NCBI GenBank assembly: GCA_030019105.1
Contig: JASEGY010000238.1
Span: 1 to 5,912 of the forward strand
DNA: 5,912 nt
Origin: a bacterium
Lineage (GTDB): Bacteria; UBA9089; JASEGY01
Reading direction: 5' to 3'
In this document: positions 1-5,912 of the stretch, piece by piece
Numbering within the stretch: position 1 is the first letter of the stretch
How the letters are laid out: each line of letters begins with the position of its first letter
Notes under the pieces: generated by a model
The model's database searches: none
Seen by the model: only the letters and a program-made list of their open reading frames with translations
What the model was told of the DNA's origin: nothing
Translations under genes and position numbers: made by a program

Positions 1-276
1 CCGCAATCGTAACATTCTCGCGGACAACGCAAATGTTGCGGGGTAATAGTATAGTACAATCACCGTATCTTGAGGCAGCTTGCTCGTGCAAAGAACAGCA
101 GAGTGTTTTGGTCTGAATTCTCTTGCCTTTCGATATACCTCATCTCTATCTTTACTGTGCCATAGCATCCTGCCACTTTTAACCTTAAGTCCTTCCTCTG
201 TTTCTGGATCTTCAAGCAGAATCCACTCCGAATCAAATTTTTCTTGAATCTCTGCCAAAGAGACGGTCTCACTCAT
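1..276 (-). CDS. Small conserved-looking hypothetical protein, 3' end beyond the window
   Basis: An ATG at 276-274 opens a frame that stays open for 92 codons to the window edge, so the stop is not seen. The start is supported by an AAGGAGG Shine-Dalgarno 8 nt upstream and by a good promoter at 326-354. The protein begins MSETVSLAEIQEKFDSEW. Its visible blocks are FDSEWILLEDPETEE (residues 14-28), GRMLWHSKDRDEVYRKA (35-51) and RPKHSAVLCTSKLPQDTVIVL-like residues (55-75). It is acidic at the N-terminus, mixed-charge in the middle, and has no signal peptide or membrane segment, so it is probably cytosolic. From memory, similar proteins of about 75-85 residues with the 'LWHSKDRDEVYRKA' block occur widely in cyanobacteria and uncultured phyla, sometimes beside a retropepsin-like protease gene. 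No function is known to me. Such proteins usually end near 'IVL' (residue 75 here). The tail 76-92 (YYYPATF...) looks unrelated and may reflect stop loss or a sequence error. Confidence 0.85.
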   Translation of the reverse strand, partial: MSETVSLAEIQEKFDSEWILLEDPETEEGLKVKSGRMLWHSKDRDEVYRKAREFRPKHSAVLCTSKLPQDTVIVLYYYPATFALSARMLRLR

Positions 277-284
277 TATAAAAA

Positions 285-291
285 CCTCCTT
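285..291 (-). promoter_or_regulatory. Ribosome binding site of the small gene
   Basis: AAGGAGG on the minus strand lies 8 nt before the ATG at 276. It is close to a perfect anti-16S match and fixes the start of the small gene in a frame different from the longest closed frame in this stretch (60-272). Confidence 0.85.
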
Positions 292-325
292 CTTTAACTG
301 AATTTGTTGACCTTGATCTTATATC

Positions 326-354
326 AGTATAACATCATCTGGGGCTGTCGTCAA
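326..354 (-). promoter_or_regulatory. Sigma70-type promoter of the small gene
   Basis: On the minus strand a -35 box TTGACG (354-349) is followed after exactly 17 nt by a -10 box TATACT (331-326). Each matches the consensus at 5 of 6 positions. A TG one base before the -10 (TGTTATACT) adds an extended -10 element. Transcription would begin near 319, giving a leader of roughly 40 nt that includes the Shine-Dalgarno. The -35 box lies directly beside the terminator-like hairpin at 358-395. Confidence 0.75.
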
Positions 355-357
355 TCA

Positions 358-395
358 AAAAAAGGGCAACGGAATAAAATCCGCTGCCCTTTTTT
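358..395 (-). terminator. Rho-independent terminator-like hairpin after the large gene, possibly bidirectional
   Basis: The left arm at 358-373 (AAAAAAGGGCAACGGA) and right arm at 380-395 (TCCGCTGCCCTTTTTT) are complementary at 15 of 16 positions across a 6-nt loop. Read on the minus strand, the GC core ends in six Ts, as expected for termination of the large gene, whose stop codon lies about 130 nt upstream. The plus strand also ends in six Ts, so it could stop transcription from either side. It also insulates the small gene's promoter. Confidence 0.85.
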
Positions 396-408
396 GTCTT
401 TCTGGAAA

Positions 409-441
409 AGAAACCAGGTTTCTTTAAGAAACCTGGTTTCT
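409..441. repeat. 33-bp perfect palindrome, probable dispersed intergenic repeat
   Basis: Positions 409-424 (AGAAACCAGGTTTCTT) and 426-441 (AAGAAACCTGGTTTCT) are exact reverse complements around a single T at 425. No clean T-run follows on either side, so it is not a standard terminator. From memory, closely similar 'AGAAACC-GGTTTCT' palindromes occur in many copies between genes in cyanobacteria and some uncultured bacteria. That this is a dispersed repeat here is inference from one copy. Confidence 0.7.
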
Positions 442-470
442 ATGGTGTTTAGTTGCTCTGTTATCTCAAC

Positions 471-497
471 CTTCCGCAGGTTCGAAACCTGCGGAAG
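471..497. repeat. 27-bp palindrome, probable dispersed intergenic repeat
   Basis: Positions 471-482 (CTTCCGCAGGTT) and 486-497 (AACCTGCGGAAG) are exact reverse complements around a 3-nt centre, CGA. It lies 28 bp beyond the large gene's stop codon. No T-run follows, so it is more likely a repeat or an mRNA 3' end protecting hairpin than a terminator. It shares the word GAAACCTG (484-491) with the neighbouring palindrome (428-435). Confidence 0.65.
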
Positions 498-525
498 ATT
501 GGTAGTTGTCATCAAGAATAGCCGC

Positions 526-3500
526 TTACTTCAGCACGACCATCTTGCGGGTTGCCGTTACATCACCGGCTCTTAACTGGTAGAGATAGACCCCGGAAGC
601 AACTTCATTGCCGTTAGAGTCCTTGCCATCCCAGTAAGCTGCCCGGACTTTGTTGGTATAAGTTCCGGCGGCAAGTTTGCCCAGATCAAGGCTCCTGACC
701 AGTTCACCGCTCATGCTGTAAATCTTGATGGCGACATTGGTCTCATCAGCCAGGGCAAAAGGTATCCAGGCCGCAGGATTGAGCGGGTTAGGATAGCTCT
801 GGCCCAGGAAGGTCTTGAACGGAACCGTAGCCGCGACACCCAGGTTAATGGCTGTCTCTAAGAGGGCCTTCATCTCTAAGACCACCGGGGTTTGTGGCCC
901 GGCATTCAGGGCATCTAACACGGCCCGGTAGCCTTCCACATGGAGGGCATGATCCACACCGGTTAAACCAGCCAGAGTCGGAGCAGGATAGACGCCATCG
1001 ATGTTGGTATGGGTCTTGCCCCAGTTGAGGCCAACGATGAGCACATCGGCTGCCTCAACCTTGCCATTACCATCAGCATCAGCATAGGTAGCGCTTCTGG
1101 CAGTTGTGCCGACAGCTCCCCACCAGGTTACCCGCTTGAGTTTGGCCTGGTCTTCCCAGTCAACCTTAACGGGATAGCGCTGCGCACCCTTTGTTCCCCA
1201 ATATTGACCGATCGGCAGGACATCGGCGGCATCAACATCACCGTCGTTGTCCGTATCACCCGGCCAGAGGGACTCTGTGGCGGTCGGACAGAAGTTGCCC
1301 TGGAGCTCGACTGTATCAGGGCCGGCGTTACCAGCCACATCGCTCAGGATGGTATAGAAGGAAGTGTCGCTACCATAGTTCATCGCAATGGTGTCTCCGA
1401 CGGTTACCGCCGTAGAGGCATCATCGATCCAGATCTTTAGGATGGCATTGCCAATCCACTCGGTCTCGACCGTGCCCCACCTATGTCTGGTCATCGCTGC
1501 CTGGGTGTAATCAAAGACAGCCAGAGCCGTATCAATATTGATACGGGTTACGGTCGGGGAATAGGTCCCGATCTCTTTCAGATCGACCATAGGCTCATTG
1601 AAGCGGATAAGGACATAGTCCTGCTTACCGGAATCTTTATCCTCGCCCCGGGTGCCCCGTCCGGTATTCTGATTCTGATCAGCGTTGCCACTGAGTAAAC
1701 AACTGCTTGATCCATCGTAAGCCACGGCCTCAATAATCTTTGGCGGCCGGCAGTCATAGTCACCAAAGGTGCCTGTGATCTGTCGGGCTACGCAGAAGGC
1801 CAGAGAATCACCATTTGAGCTGGCAAAGGATTGAGCGGTTGTCTGATTGGCTGCCCGGGCATAATCACCGACTTTGATAATAGTATCGGAAGTGTTGCCG
1901 GAAAAGGTAACACGTAAGACTGTCGTGTCAGATCTCCAGGCAAGTGTATCGGTGGTCTCCCAGGTATGAGTTGTGCCTAGCCCATCTTTATCGGTATTAA
2001 TCGGGATGCTGGCATTTAAGCGCTGGGTAAGGGTAAGAACGTTAGCCGCTGTCAGCGTACCCGAATTGATGTTGATGCCTCCTACGGAACTTGCCATGGT
2101 GGTGTTAAAGGTAATATCCAGATAGTCACCCTTCTGCTGCTCATCGCAATTATCTCGATCAGCATTAGCCACAATGCTCAGGATACAGGGGGTTTGCTGC
2201 AGCAGTATCTGACCGTTGGGAGAGGAAGGATCATTACCGATCGGGCTGTTAGATTCATTATACTTCGTAAGTGTCGGAGCGGCAACCGCAGCGCCGGTGT
2301 CAGAAAGGACACAACTAATGTTGCTGAAGCTCAACCGGCTGACCACTGTGCCGGACGGGTTGGCCCCTGAAAGGACTTTAAACCTGACCCTGGCAATGGG
2401 ATATTCACGGAATATTCTTCCGGTAACGACACCATACATTGGTATCCCACCAGAGCTTTTATCTGCCTCTTGAACTACAGAGATAGAGACCTTGCCGGCC
2501 TCTTCATCTACTACCCAGTGAAGGATAGGATGAAATACCCCGGTGGCGGTAGGCGAATCAAGCAGATCACCCAATTCCACCGAAACCACGTCAGTAATGC
2601 TTGACTGGGTATAATCAATGTCAAAGGCAATACCAAAGAGGTTGCGTGTGTCGGTTGCGTCAACTGTCCCTGGATTGGCCATACCTGCGATACCATCTAA
2701 GTAGACATAGAAGTCGGCATATCCCCCCGGGGTGGTGGTGATGGACTGGATAGCTCTTATATCAGCAGCAGCGCTGGGCACATTATCAGATAAATAAAGG
2801 GTGCCGGAATCATTGATAGATGCCGTATCTACTACCGTAACCTGAATAGTATCCAACCGGCTGATATTGATGCCGTCATAGACCCGCAATCCGAAGGTGT
2901 ATGTTCCGGTATCACCAAGTGCATTCGGGGCCATAAAACGGAGATTCTGGGAGTAGGTGTCGGAGGTTCCTTCCGCCGGGGAATAGTTTTCGGCAGCCTG
3001 AGCCAGGGCATCTAAGACATAACCGTTGCTACTATTGGCAGTAGAAGGCTGGCTGATTATGTTCCAGCGATACCAGAGTCGATCCGAGTTCGGATCATTT
3101 GAGCCGGCGCCATCGAGCATGACATACTGACCCATATAGACGGTTTTTACTTCCTGGGTCTTGTTGTCGTCTATGTCAGCCGTAGGCGGAGTATTGAAAT
3201 TGGCCAGGGCATTTCCGCCTGAGCCGCCATTTCCGACCCAGCCGGCGGTGTCAGTGGCGTTTCTCCAGTACTGAACATAGTCAGTAACCGTATCGCCCCG
3301 ATCATAGAAGCCGGTGGTGGCCCCGCTCAGGCCGTTTTCATAGCCATCGGCCTTAGAGGGATCATAAGGGCCGTCGACGCCATAACCGGTGCCGGACTTG
3401 GAGATGCCCCACCAGTTGTCTATGGCGGAAATAAGGGTGGTGTTGGTCACATCTTCTTTTTCTATACCATAATCACGGTTGTCCCAGATAGCGCACTGGG

Positions 3501-5688
3501 TTACTGATATAGTGGCGGCCTCATAGCCTTTGCCGATATAGACACCGGTGTTATTCCGGCTGATGTAGCTGTCTGTTACTGAGACTGTCGCATTAGCCGC
3601 CTTGATATATACGCCGTTATCAGCATATTTAACGGTGGCATCCGTGAGAGTCACAGTAGAACCGGCTTGGGCAATGATTCCCTTCCAGTTGCCGCAGGAG
3701 CCGTCAGAGAATCCGTTGGCATTGGAATCACGGCCATCGGTCACGTCGTCCTTATAGGAGGTGAAAAGGACGGTGTTGCCCAGCCAGTCGCTGCTGGTGA
3801 CTACCTTGGCTCCACCAGTGGTCAAGGTTCCGTTAACATAAAGGGAGAGATCATCCCCGGCCTTGATGACCTGACCCGGCCGGATAGTTAGGGTAACACC
3901 AGTATTGACGGTTAGATCCTCGCTGTCAAAGATATAAGGGACTACGGTTCCGTCCATCGTTGTATCTACCGAGATGAGAGTATTCAAACGAACCGCATCG
4001 TGGGTGTTGGTCAAATAGCCTTCGGTTTCAGTGGACTTATTGTAGGTATTACTATTGATGGTCCATCCACCGATACCATCATTGTTGGCATCAGCGCCCA
4101 CAAAGCCGGACAGCTCAATCGGCCAGTTATGATCGTAGATATAGTTGTTCCGGATAACCGGTGTGGAACCATCTGCACTCACGGAGTTGGAATAGATACC
4201 ACCGTACATGCCATATTTATAGTAGTCCACTCCGCCGGAACCGTTCTCAAATTTCTGGCTGGAAGGATAGGCCTCATCCGGGAATCCGCCCCACTTGTAA
4301 ACGGTATCTACTGTACCGTCATTGCCGTGGTCAAAACGAACCCAGGCGTCGTGTTCCGTGTCTTCATAAACCAGCGGGCCTTTCTCATCATATACCGTGG
4401 CCAGCAGGGAATCAGGCACAGGGGCCGTGTGAAGATGTTGTTGGCTGTCATACCTACCGTTTTGGTAAATGGTACAACCGGTAACGGTCAGGATAGTAGC
4501 ATTGGCATTCTGCTTAGTATCACCGGCGTTCTTGATACCCCAATTCCAGTTGCCATAAATATTGGAGTTAGTTACATTGACTGAGCCGGCTGAAGTAGCC
4601 AGCCGGACACCATCTATCCGGTTATAGCGGGAGGTTGATTTATCTAAGGTAAAAGTTGCATCAGGGATAACTCCCTTGACCAGGATACCATAGCCGAAGC
4701 TGTACTGGAGGGTGATATTATCGATGACCGGTTCAGAAGAGTCAACCACGATCATGCCGGTGGCTAACTCATCCAGGCCGCCAATCTCGGTTTTGCCCTG
4801 CTGATCGGCATCATCACCGTATAGTCCACCATACTCAAGGGTGGCATAGCGGATGGTTCCAGCAGAACCGGACTCAAAAGAGATCGAGCGCCAGTCTCCC
4901 CGACCAGGCAGAGAAGTGCTCTGGCCTTTGGAGGTAAAGGTGATCTTCTTGGTAGATGTACCGACTGCGGTCAGGGTGGCGCCGGACTTAACATCGATTC
5001 CAAGCTGATAGGCCAGTCTGGACTTGTTATCCGGCACAAAGACCACCGTAACACCCGGCTCAATGGTCAGGGTTCTGCCTGAGACAACTTTAATTCCGCC
5101 CTCAACGATGTAGGGGCTGCCTTTTTCTTTCCAGGTAGCCGGAACATTGTGTTGAAGGGAAGTGGCGCCAACCACTCCATCCTGCACGTGGTAGCTGGGG
5201 GCATTAGGATACTGGTCATCCCAGACACGGTTCACGTAGGTTCCACTGGTTACCACAATGGGATGTGTGCCTGCGGTGTAACCCAGGCTGGGGTCCTCAT
5301 CGGCCTCAATCTTGGCAGATAGCTTGGCAGCAGAATCCCGATAGAAAAAGGTAACTGAGTTGGAGCCGCTGGGAATAGTCACCGAACTGACATTCTTAAA
5401 GCCATCTGTTGTCCCGTTAGTAGAAAACTCCGCGGTTCCGGTCGAATTGGAACTAAGTTTAATTACTATCGGCGCTCCGGCAGCTTCCGGTTTACCGTAC
5501 TTGTCCTGGACCTGGATAGTAATTGAATCGGAAATCATATTGGTTGCTACTGCCTGCATCTTCGTGGTAAAGACGATCTTGCTTATAGTCGCCTCAGCCA
5601 CTCCAGCGCCAACCGCCAACATAAAAACTGTTAGTAGAGCGACTAATACGCTTCCCCATCTTGTTTTCGCTCTCTTCATACTCTTCAT
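526..5688 (-). CDS. Modular secreted/surface protein: beta-helix, PKD-like, cohesin-like, dockerin-like and FlgD-like sorting domains
   Basis: This 1,720-residue protein starts at ATG 5688-5686, 10 nt after AAAGGAGG, and ends at TAA 528-526. Seen in order: a signal peptide (about 1-33; basic start, hydrophobic core 13-30, AEA before the likely cut); an Ig-like domain (34-146); beta-helix module 1 (about 150-570), opening with 'VVSGRTLTIEPGVTVVF'; and beta-helix module 2 (about 571-775), opening with 'DLTVNTGVTLTIRPGQVIKAG' type residues. Next come a PKD/K319-like domain (834-956, with LDGAGSNDPNSDRLWYRW); a cohesin-like domain (about 979-1165, LFGIAFDIDY and IARVRFKV); two SbsA-like Ig repeats (1166-1313, 1314-1468); a dockerin-like pair (calcium loops at 1478-1489 and 1537-1548); a helical linker (about 1577-1617); and a FlgD/type-A sorting-like domain (1623-1720). 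Known for the families: beta-helix, PKD and Ig modules build extracellular proteins, cohesin and dockerin pair with each other, and such C-terminal domains direct export or anchoring. Inferred: an exported adhesin, scaffold or surface-layer-like protein. No lyase or glycosidase catalytic residues are recognisable. The frame is intact. Confidence 0.93.
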   Translation of the reverse strand: MKSMKRAKTRWGSVLVALLTVFMLAVGAGVAEATISKIVFTTKMQAVATNMISDSITIQVQDKYGKPEAAGAPIVIKLSSNSTGTAEFSTNGTTDGFKNVSSVTIPSGSNSVTFFYRDSAAKLSAKIEADEDPSLGYTAGTHPIVVTSGTYVNRVWDDQYPNAPSYHVQDGVVGATSLQHNVPATWKEKGSPYIVEGGIKVVSGRTLTIEPGVTVVFVPDNKSRLAYQLGIDVKSGATLTAVGTSTKKITFTSKGQSTSLPGRGDWRSISFESGSAGTIRYATLEYGGLYGDDADQQGKTEIGGLDELATGMIVVDSSEPVIDNITLQYSFGYGILVKGVIPDATFTLDKSTSRYNRIDGVRLATSAGSVNVTNSNIYGNWNWGIKNAGDTKQNANATILTVTGCTIYQNGRYDSQQHLHTAPVPDSLLATVYDEKGPLVYEDTEHDAWVRFDHGNDGTVDTVYKWGGFPDEAYPSSQKFENGSGGVDYYKYGMYGGIYSNSVSADGSTPVIRNNYIYDHNWPIELSGFVGADANNDGIGGWTINSNTYNKSTETEGYLTNTHDAVRLNTLISVDTTMDGTVVPYIFDSEDLTVNTGVTLTIRPGQVIKAGDDLSLYVNGTLTTGGAKVVTSSDWLGNTVLFTSYKDDVTDGRDSNANGFSDGSCGNWKGIIAQAGSTVTLTDATVKYADNGVYIKAANATVSVTDSYISRNNTGVYIGKGYEAATISVTQCAIWDNRDYGIEKEDVTNTTLISAIDNWWGISKSGTGYGVDGPYDPSKADGYENGLSGATTGFYDRGDTVTDYVQYWRNATDTAGWVGNGGSGGNALANFNTPPTADIDDNKTQEVKTVYMGQYVMLDGAGSNDPNSDRLWYRWNIISQPSTANSSNGYVLDALAQAAENYSPAEGTSDTYSQNLRFMAPNALGDTGTYTFGLRVYDGINISRLDTIQVTVVDTASINDSGTLYLSDNVPSAAADIRAIQSITTTPGGYADFYVYLDGIAGMANPGTVDATDTRNLFGIAFDIDYTQSSITDVVSVELGDLLDSPTATGVFHPILHWVVDEEAGKVSISVVQEADKSSGGIPMYGVVTGRIFREYPIARVRFKVLSGANPSGTVVSRLSFSNISCVLSDTGAAVAAPTLTKYNESNSPIGNDPSSPNGQILLQQTPCILSIVANADRDNCDEQQKGDYLDITFNTTMASSVGGININSGTLTAANVLTLTQRLNASIPINTDKDGLGTTHTWETTDTLAWRSDTTVLRVTFSGNTSDTIIKVGDYARAANQTTAQSFASSNGDSLAFCVARQITGTFGDYDCRPPKIIEAVAYDGSSSCLLSGNADQNQNTGRGTRGEDKDSGKQDYVLIRFNEPMVDLKEIGTYSPTVTRINIDTALAVFDYTQAAMTRHRWGTVETEWIGNAILKIWIDDASTAVTVGDTIAMNYGSDTSFYTILSDVAGNAGPDTVELQGNFCPTATESLWPGDTDNDGDVDAADVLPIGQYWGTKGAQRYPVKVDWEDQAKLKRVTWWGAVGTTARSATYADADGNGKVEAADVLIVGLNWGKTHTNIDGVYPAPTLAGLTGVDHALHVEGYRAVLDALNAGPQTPVVLEMKALLETAINLGVAATVPFKTFLGQSYPNPLNPAAWIPFALADETNVAIKIYSMSGELVRSLDLGKLAAGTYTNKVRAAYWDGKDSNGNEVASGVYLYQLRAGDVTATRKMVVLK

Positions 5689-5698
5689 AATAATTGAA

Positions 5699-5706
5699 CC
5701 TCCTTT
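5699..5706 (-). promoter_or_regulatory. Ribosome binding site of the large gene
   Basis: AAAGGAGG on the minus strand ends 10 nt before the ATG at 5688. This favours the first Met over the in-frame Met at residue 4, which would be 19 nt away. The signal peptide is intact with either start. Confidence 0.85.
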
Positions 5707-5839
5707 TTGATTTTTTCGTCGTTCCCCCCCTCATTTTTAACCGCCTGACAATGCATCTTCCCCGGTGGTTTAATAAGGGTATTGTGACGAACTCTTCTCT
5801 CTTCCCTGTTTTTTGACAGCCTCTTTTTAAATAGCCTCA

Positions 5840-5881
5840 GCCGTAAGCTTGCGGCCTTGTTCATCGTTTCGGCCACTTACG
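5840..5881 (-). other. Possible structured mRNA leader upstream of the large gene
   Basis: Two nested complementary pairs are visible: CGTAAG (5842-5847) with CTTACG (5876-5881), and inside it GGCC (5853-5856) with GGCC (5871-5874), enclosing a 14-nt loop. On the minus strand the 3' side of the internal loop is GCAAG. A competing fold is the imperfect palindrome 5840-5855 (GCCGTAAGCTTGCGGC). The element is about 150 nt upstream of the start codon, so it would be a leader element only if transcription begins further upstream. No riboswitch class could be assigned. Confidence 0.25.
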
Positions 5882-5896
5882 AGCTTTTTTGTAGTT

Positions 5897-5912
5897 GCAG
5901 AGCTTGCTCTGC
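5897..5912. repeat. Short palindrome at the right edge, probably cut by the window end
   Basis: GCAGAGCTTGCTCTGC forms a 7-bp stem with a 2-nt centre. The flank GTAGTT on the left would pair with AACTAC if the palindrome continues past the window, giving an arm of about 13 bp. It shares AGCTTGC with the imperfect palindrome at 5840-5855. No T-run follows on the minus strand, so a terminator is not supported. Confidence 0.45.

Noticed and set aside
60..272. Minus-strand 70-codon frame beginning at 272
   Set aside because: It is a shifted shadow of the small gene at 1-276. The 276 frame has the Shine-Dalgarno at proper spacing and a coherent conserved-looking protein.
304..576. Plus-strand 90-codon frame
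   Set aside because: It runs through the promoter, terminator and both palindromes into the 3' end of the large gene, and has no ribosome binding site.
4000..4584. Plus-strand 194-codon frame opposite the large gene, with hydrophobic stretches
   Set aside because: It is the antisense shadow of the beta-helix repeats. The Val/Ile/Gly richness arises from the complementary codons, and there is no independent start signal.
150..5251. Pectate lyase or other polysaccharide-degrading enzyme
   Set aside because: The beta-helix fold is shared with pectate lyases and related enzymes, but I see no characteristic catalytic or metal-binding cluster. Structural or adhesive use is equally possible.
5685..5876. 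63-codon minus-strand frame with a GTG start whose TGA overlaps the large gene's ATG as ATGA
   Set aside because: The overlap looks like translational coupling, but there is no Shine-Dalgarno before the GTG, the product is a Lys/Arg-rich sequence without recognisable features, and the large gene's own ribosome binding site lies inside it. An upstream leader frame is not excluded.
5840..5881. Cyclic-di-GMP-I (GEMM) riboswitch
   Set aside because: The minus-strand stretch CCGCAAGCTTACGG resembles the 3' half of that aptamer, and such switches do control surface proteins. The 5' half (GGCAAACC-like block) and the tetraloop-receptor helix are not visible, so the call is not supported.

Overview
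The window is dominated by one minus-strand gene of 5.16 kb. It encodes a 1,720-residue modular secreted or surface protein with no recognisable catalytic site. Domains run from a signal peptide through an Ig-like domain, two right-handed beta-helix modules, a PKD/K319-like domain, a cohesin-like domain, a tandem pair of cysteine-containing Ig-like domains (SbsA type) and a dockerin-like pair of calcium loops. The protein ends in a FlgD/type-A sorting-like C-terminal domain. This architecture, with a 'YPNPLNP..WIPF' junction and a 'WDGKDSNGNEVASGVYLYQL' type ending, is typical of uncultured bacterial phyla such as Poribacteria, Desantisbacteria and relatives, and of FCB-like lineages. Exact taxonomy cannot be fixed from this window.

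Layout, left to right. Positions 1-276 (minus) hold the start of a second gene that runs off the left edge. It is a small conserved-looking hypothetical protein of at least 92 codons, with a strong Shine-Dalgarno and a well-formed sigma70-type promoter at 326-354. Positions 277-525 are intergenic. This stretch holds the promoter, a terminator-like hairpin at 358-395 that abuts the promoter's -35 box, and two near-perfect palindromes (409-441 and 471-497) that look like dispersed intergenic repeats. The large gene occupies 526-5688. Positions 5689-5912 are its upstream region, with a strong ribosome binding site, a possible structured leader and two short palindromes, the last one at the window edge. 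No convincing promoter for the large gene could be picked out there.

The two genes lie in the same direction but appear to be separate transcription units: a terminator follows the large gene and the small one has its own promoter. Nothing links them functionally. The large protein is probably exported and held at or near the cell surface. Its cohesin-like and dockerin-like parts suggest protein-protein contacts, and the beta-helices could act in adhesion or carbohydrate contact. These functions are inference from domain type. No mobile element gene, RNA gene or CRISPR array was seen.
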